Shown here: positions 5,319 to 8,737 of the stretch, one piece after another
Position numbering within the stretch: the stretch's first letter is position 1
Layout: every line of letters starts with the position of its first letter
NCBI GenBank assembly: GCA_019347645.1
Contig: JAHWKZ010000061.1
Coordinates: 1 to 8,737 of the forward strand
Direction: 5' to 3'
Source: Gemmatimonadota bacterium
GTDB lineage: Bacteria; Gemmatimonadota; Gemmatimonadetes; JACCXV01; JAHWKZ01
DNA: 8,737 nucleotides
Notes under the pieces: generated by a model
What the model saw: only the letters and a program-made list of their open reading frames with translations
What the model was told of the DNA's origin: nothing
The model's database searches: none
Program-made: the position numbers and the translations under genes

Positions 5319-6875
5319 TCAATCCTCCAGGATCAACAGCATGTTCTCGTAGTCGAACGCGACCCGCTTGCCCCGGAAGAACGGGAAGCCGAGGATGCCT
5401 CGGAGCTCGATCCCCCATGCCTCGCCGGGCTCGGCGTCGAGCAGCAATCCTCGCAGATCCGTCTCCAGACGACCGCCGGCCTCCACCGAGAACCGTCGCG
5501 GGTCGAGGCGCAGCGCGGCGGCGGTCTCGCGATCGATCAGCAGATCGCTGGCGCCGGTGTCGGCGAGGAGCGGGAGCTCCCGCGACCCGTCCACCCGCGC
5601 CGGGAGGACGGGCCACACCCCGTTCGCGTCGAGGAAGAAGGGCGTGACGCTCTTGCGGATCCGCGTCCGCCGCACCGCGTAGTCCTCGCCGCCGGACCCG
5701 TAGCGGATCGCTTCGATCCGGCGGTGGCCGTAGTCCAGCACCACGAGGAACTCCCGGAGGACGATGGCCGGGTTGAGGACGGCGGCGATGTACCACTCCC
5801 CCTGTCCGCGGAGGTTGAGGGCGCCGAAGTCCCCCACGGCGAACGGGACGCGCTCGACGACCGCGCTCCCGATCTGGAGCCGATCGACCAGGGCGTGCCC
5901 ACCGGCCGAGGACCGGTAGGCGCCGTGGAGCCGGCCGCCGGGCCAGACCTCGATCCCCGCCTGGCGGGCGTACTCCCGGTCGATGACGTTCCGCTCCGCC
6001 CCGGTGTCCAGGAGCACGTAGACAGGGTCACCGTCGTCGATCCTCACCGGCACGTAGGGGATCTCGTCGCCGGGCTTGAGATCGAAGTTGACCTGGATGC
6101 GGGTCACCCGGGGGTCGAACCGGACGGCGGGGGCCTCCCCCACCCGCTCCCAGAATCGGCGCAGGTTGTCGTACCCCTCGGCGCGCGGATCGTCCGGGGC
6201 GAGCCGGAGGAAGGTGTCCAGACCGGCGGCGGCGGCGGCGTAGTCTCCGTCCGCCGCCGCCCAGTGCGCCAGGGCGAGCGCGTAGCGCGGATCGGGACGG
6301 GTGGCCAGCGCCCGCCGCCCCCGCTCGCGAGCCTCCTCGAGTCGGTTCCGCGCCGCGGCCACCAGTCCGAGCCCCCACCAGCCGTCGGCGTCCGTGGGAT
6401 CCAGCGTCGTCGCCCGCGCCAGCGCCTCCGCGGCGGCGTCGATGTCCGCCAGGCGGTAGCGCGCGAGCCCGAGGAGCGTCCAGAGCCGGGCGTCGTCCTC
6501 CGCCACGTTGACGCCGCGCACCGCCTCCACCGCCGCCGGGTGAGGATCCCCGAGGTCGAGATAGGACTCGGCGAGGCCGCGGTGGATCGCGGCTGTCTCG
6601 TCGTAGAAGTAGCGCTCGCTGGATCCGTAGAGGAGCTCGAGGCCGAGGAGGCCCTGGGCGCGGCGGTACTCTTCCACCGCTTGCTCGGCTCGCCCAGCCG
6701 CCCGCGCGGCGGCGGCCCGCCGCAGGCTCGCGGCCAGCGAATCGTCGACCGACTCCCGGCCCGGCAGGGCGGCCGCGTCGTCGTAGAGGGGAGCCGACGC
6801 CTCCTGGGCGGCGGCGCCGGTCGCCGTGGCGAACGCGAGGAAGAGCGGCCCGAGGCGGATCGCCTCCGCCCTCAG
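5319..6875 (-). CDS. Secreted TPR protein with two retropepsin-like aspartyl protease domains
   Basis: Predicted exported peptidase-like protein, about 518 residues from the start chosen here. Residues 1-23 look like a signal peptide (hydrophobic LGPLFLAFATATG, cleavage after AAA). Residues about 50-245 are Ala/Leu-rich helical repeats of TPR type, for example LWTLLGLARYRLADIDAAAEAL (split here as 131-152) and GWWGLGLVAAARNRLEEA (165-182). Two aspartyl protease domains follow. The first has active-site D290 (VYVLLDTGAERNVID); the second has D439 (LPLLADTGASDLLID) and the late glycine motif GILGFPFFRGKRVAFDY (493-509). In the first domain the equivalent stretch is AVLNPAIVLREFLVVLDY (365-382), with Asn in place of the glycine. 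The start is unclear: CTG at 6875 overlaps the preceding stop as CTGA with G-rich sequence just upstream, but no ATG, GTG or TTG lies near. The next GTG (6677) would remove the signal peptide. Substrate unknown. Confidence 0.8.
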   Translation of the reverse strand: MRAEAIRLGPLFLAFATATGAAAQEASAPLYDDAAALPGRESVDDSLAASLRRAAAARAAGRAEQAVEEYRRAQGLLGLELLYGSSERYFYDETAAIHRGLAESYLDLGDPHPAAVEAVRGVNVAEDDARLWTLLGLARYRLADIDAAAEALARATTLDPTDADGWWGLGLVAAARNRLEEARERGRRALATRPDPRYALALAHWAAADGDYAAAAAGLDTFLRLAPDDPRAEGYDNLRRFWERVGEAPAVRFDPRVTRIQVNFDLKPGDEIPYVPVRIDDGDPVYVLLDTGAERNVIDREYARQAGIEVWPGGRLHGAYRSSAGGHALVDRLQIGSAVVERVPFAVGDFGALNLRGQGEWYIAAVLNPAIVLREFLVVLDYGHRRIEAIRYGSGGEDYAVRRTRIRKSVTPFFLDANGVWPVLPARVDGSRELPLLADTGASDLLIDRETAAALRLDPRRFSVEAGGRLETDLRGLLLDAEPGEAWGIELRGILGFPFFRGKRVAFDYENMLLILED

Positions 6876-7122
6876 CGTCCCCCCACGAACGCGGAGAGGA
6901 GCCCGCCCAGCTTCCCCGCGGCCGAGAACATCACGCCCTGGAGGAGCTGCGAGAACGGGACCGCCTGCGACGCGGCCGGCGGTGAGAAGGCGAAGAAGCC
7001 CGGGGCCACCGCCGGCGCCCAGTCGAGCGTCAGGTCCACGGCGTAGGAGCCCCCGCCCGCCACCGTGGCATCGACGTGGACGTGACGCGCGCGGCCGGCG
7101 CCGTCGTAGGCGGGCTGGACAC
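6872..7122 (-). pseudogene. C-terminal part of the LolA-like gene, displaced by a frameshift
   Basis: From about 7117 this frame reads QPAYDGAGRARHVHVDATVAGGG and continues with SYAVDLTLDWAP, a hydrophobic stretch, and FVGGR before the TGA at 6874-6872. It continues the beta-strand style of the gene upstream, whereas that gene's own frame turns into a low-complexity Pro/Thr/Arg tail and stops at 7030. The combined length from 7845 is 974 nt, one short of a multiple of three, so one base lost (or two gained) near 7117-7122 explains it. It has no plausible start signal of its own; GTG at 7063 lacks an obvious ribosome site. Confidence 0.7.
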
Positions 7123-7845
7123 GATCTGGACGTCCCGCCGGCCCTGGACGTGGACGGCCACGCGGGAGGGACGCGGGCCCGCGCCGTACGCGAACTCGAT
7201 CCGCACGTCGGCCCGGCCTGGCCGGTCGAGCGCGACTCGCAGCGGCAGGCTCGTCCGCTCGTCGATCCAGTAGGTCGCACGGACGCCGGGCTCCGGCGTC
7301 TCCTCGAGACGCCAGGCGGGGGCCCCGCCGACGGCCTCCTCGCCGCGGAATTCGAGCGCGCCGTAGCCGGCGCGGAGGTTCGCCCGCATCGCGTCCACCT
7401 CGGCCGCCGGATCGGCGAAGAGGAACGCGCCGGCGAGCGAGCCGGGCGATCCGGCGGCGTGCTGCTGGAGCGCCTTCACGTACAGGAGCGCCCGCCCCGG
7501 GTCGACGACGAGGGTCAGCGGTCCCACGTCCCCGGATGCGTCGAGGCGCCAGCGCCGGTTCGGGCGATCGACCACGGCGTTGGCGGTCACCCCGACGTTC
7601 GCTCCCGCCCCGGCCCCGCGCAGGTTGACCCGCGCGCGCACGCGCCGAGCCTCGGCGTAGCGGTCGAGCGCCCAGTGGCGCTCGACCGCGTCGAGCGAGG
7701 CCAGCGCGATCTCCGCCGCGCGCTCGTCCGGCGCCGACGCCCCCTGCTGGGCGAGCGTCGGCCCGGCCCCCGCGAGGAGCGCCGCCAGGGCGATCGTCAG
7801 CCTCGCGGCCGCGCGGCCGAGCGTGTGGGGCCTCGATGTCCTCAT
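7030..7845 (-). CDS. Secreted LolA-like (outer-membrane lipoprotein carrier fold) protein, frameshifted
   Basis: As sequenced this frame encodes 271 residues. A signal peptide is clear: basic start MRTSRPHTLGRAAAR, a hydrophobic core (LTIALAALLAGAG) and likely cleavage after TLA at residue 32, so it acts in the periplasm or outer envelope. The mature part has alternating beta-strand patterns: RVRARVNLRGAG, VDRPNRRWRLDAS, LTLVVDPGRALLYV, then APAWRLEE and ATYWIDERTSLPLRVAL, then VRIEFAYG. The order (a W-containing strand, then W-I-D-x4-LP-R) resembles LolA-type and DUF2092-like envelope proteins; I am not certain of the exact family. The real protein should be about 324 residues, with its C-terminal part in the frame ending at 6872. 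ATG at 7845 is 7 nt after the exonuclease stop and its ribosome site is weak. It probably works with the protease gene just downstream. Confidence 0.7.
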   Translation of the reverse strand: MRTSRPHTLGRAAARLTIALAALLAGAGPTLAQQGASAPDERAAEIALASLDAVERHWALDRYAEARRVRARVNLRGAGAGANVGVTANAVVDRPNRRWRLDASGDVGPLTLVVDPGRALLYVKALQQHAAGSPGSLAGAFLFADPAAEVDAMRANLRAGYGALEFRGEEAVGGAPAWRLEETPEPGVRATYWIDERTSLPLRVALDRPGRADVRIEFAYGAGPRPSRVAVHVQGRRDVQIVSSPPTTAPAARVTSTSMPRWRAGAPTPWT

Positions 7846-7852
7846 GGGTGGA

Positions 7853-8677
7853 TCAGTACCGTCCGTCGGGCCAGAGGGTTCCGCCGACCCCCGCGAGCTC
7901 GGCCAGACCGGCCTCGTCGACGACACCGCGCTCCCCGGCCACCTCCAGCAGCCGCAGCAGGATGCGGGCGGTCGCACGGGCGTCCCCGAGAGCCCGATGG
8001 CGACCGTGGACCGTGACGCCGAAGAGGTGCGCCAGCGCGTCCAGGTTCCGCCGCCGGACGTGCGGGAGGAGGCGCCGCGCGAGACGCACGGTGCACAGCT
8101 TCGCGTTCGTCAGCCGACCGCCTCGGGCGAGCAGCAGCTCGGCGTTGACGAAGCGCCAGTCGAACCCGGCGTTGTGGGCCACGAAGGGGCAGCCGCCGAG
8201 GAAGTCGAGGAAGTCGTCGGCGACGGCGGCGAACGGGGGCGCGGCGGCCGTCATCCGGCCGTCGATCCCGGTGAGCCGCTCGACGAACCACGGGATCGCC
8301 CGCCCGGGATCGAGGAGGGAGGACCATTCTCCCTCGAAGCGACCGCCGCGGAGGCGGACCGCCGCGATCTCGATGAGCCGGTCCCCCGGCGGCAGGCCGC
8401 CGGTGGTCTCGACGTCGACGACGACGAACGGGATCTCCGCCAGCGACCGCGTCGCCCCGGCGGAGACCGGCGGAGACAGCGACCATCGTCCGTCGCGCCG
8501 CTCGAACGCCGGATCCTCGCCGAGCAGCACGCCGAGCAGGCGCTCGGCCGTGCGCCGGTCGACACCGGCGAAGCCGAACACGTGGGAAGCCAGCGCCTCC
8601 GGGGACGAGGGGCCGTCCTCGAGCCGCGCCCTCGCCTTCGTCCGCAGCGACGTCGTCCGCGGGGCGAGGGGGCTCAC
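7853..8677 (-). CDS. DEDDh 3'-5' exonuclease, DnaQ / Pol III epsilon-like, with N-terminal helical domain
   Basis: Predicted nuclease of 274 residues that removes nucleotides from 3' ends, with two metal ions held by four acidic residues. The exonuclease domain spans about 82-250. Exo I is FVVVDVETTGG with D88 and E90; Exo II is FVAHNAGFDWRF with D173; Exo III is HGRHRALGDARAT with H227 and D232. All five DEDDh residues are present. Residues 1-80 form a separate region (SPEALASHVFGF, then RTAERLLGVLLGEDPAFERRDGRWSL) that looks like a small helix-turn-helix/winged-helix unit. It is not known whether this is the replicative proofreading subunit; the extra domain and envelope-gene neighbours argue for a repair or accessory nuclease. 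It starts with GTG overlapping the previous stop as GTGA, and the next gene begins 7 nt after its stop. Confidence 0.88.
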   Translation of the reverse strand: MSPLAPRTTSLRTKARARLEDGPSSPEALASHVFGFAGVDRRTAERLLGVLLGEDPAFERRDGRWSLSPPVSAGATRSLAEIPFVVVDVETTGGLPPGDRLIEIAAVRLRGGRFEGEWSSLLDPGRAIPWFVERLTGIDGRMTAAAPPFAAVADDFLDFLGGCPFVAHNAGFDWRFVNAELLLARGGRLTNAKLCTVRLARRLLPHVRRRNLDALAHLFGVTVHGRHRALGDARATARILLRLLEVAGERGVVDEAGLAELAGVGGTLWPDGRY

Positions 8678-8737
8678 TTCGAGCGGACGACCGTGGCCTG
8701 GAGCTCGCTGCCGTTGGCGCCGTCGATGGTGACCTTG
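8674..8737 (-). CDS. C-terminal end of an unidentified protein
   Basis: Only the last 20 codons are in the window, reading KVTIDGANGSELQATVVRSK and then TGA at 8676-8674. The stop overlaps the exonuclease GTG start by 4 bases, so this is the upstream member of the same operon. The residues suggest a beta-strand ending but are too few to name a family. Confidence 0.6.
   Translation of the reverse strand, partial: KVTIDGANGSELQATVVRSK

Noticed and set aside
5724..7046. Plus-strand open frames opposite the protease gene
   Set aside because: Low-complexity Val/Arg/Gly shadow; the minus strand holds two intact DTGA protease domains.
6876..7280. Upstream extension of the protease frame to 7280
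   Set aside because: This part is Arg/Gly/Pro-rich with no family features, overlaps the LolA-like gene fully, and would bury the signal peptide in the middle of the protein.
7846..7977. Upstream extension of the LolA-like frame to 7977
   Set aside because: It would overlap the exonuclease C-terminus, and the ATG at 7845 is followed at once by a proper signal peptide.
1..8737. Mobile elements, CRISPR arrays, tRNA or rRNA genes
   Set aside because: I looked for transposase or integrase motifs, regularly spaced repeats and RNA-gene signatures on both strands and saw none.

Overview
The window is GC-rich (roughly two thirds G+C by eye) and every gene I can support is on the minus strand, so it reads from position 8737 down to 1. 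There is no sign of phage, transposon, CRISPR or RNA genes. The proteins point to a Gram-negative-type bacterium: an RNase E/G of the short single-module type, secreted or periplasmic proteins with signal peptides, and a menaquinone-type (Bacillus-like) succinate dehydrogenase. The charged insert in the RNase and the TPR/aspartyl-protease gene would suit a deep-branching phylum such as Acidobacteriota, but that is a weak inference.

Upstream block (8737-5319): the last 20 codons of an unidentified gene overlap by 4 bases a DEDDh 3'-5' exonuclease (DnaQ family) with a small N-terminal helical, possibly winged-helix, region. Seven bases later comes a secreted LolA-like protein whose frame is broken near 7117-7122. 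Its C-terminal part continues in another frame to 6872 and touches, through a CTGA overlap, a large secreted protein with TPR-type repeats and two retropepsin-like aspartyl protease domains. The tight spacing suggests one transcription unit.

Middle (5318-4865): 454 bases without a convincing gene, but not empty. It holds a good minus-strand promoter just after the protease gene, repeated GCCGAT boxes at and below the predicted transcription start, a T6 tract and two perfect GC hairpins. It would form a leader of about 400 nt for the RNase G gene.

Downstream block (4864-1): RNase G (rng), ribosomal proteins L21 (rplU) and L27 (rpmA), malate dehydrogenase (mdh), then cytochrome b (sdhC) and flavoprotein (sdhA, cut by the window edge) of succinate dehydrogenase. 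rng-rplU-rpmA is a common bacterial order; obgE often follows, but here mdh starts on the base after the rpmA stop. The block therefore joins ribosome/RNA genes to consecutive TCA-cycle steps (succinate to fumarate; malate to oxaloacetate).

The most unusual feature is the L21 protein. After a normal L21 domain it carries about 50 extra residues ending in a textbook C2H2 zinc finger. Other points of interest are the tandem retropepsin protein, the frameshifted LolA-like gene, and the long structured leader before rng.
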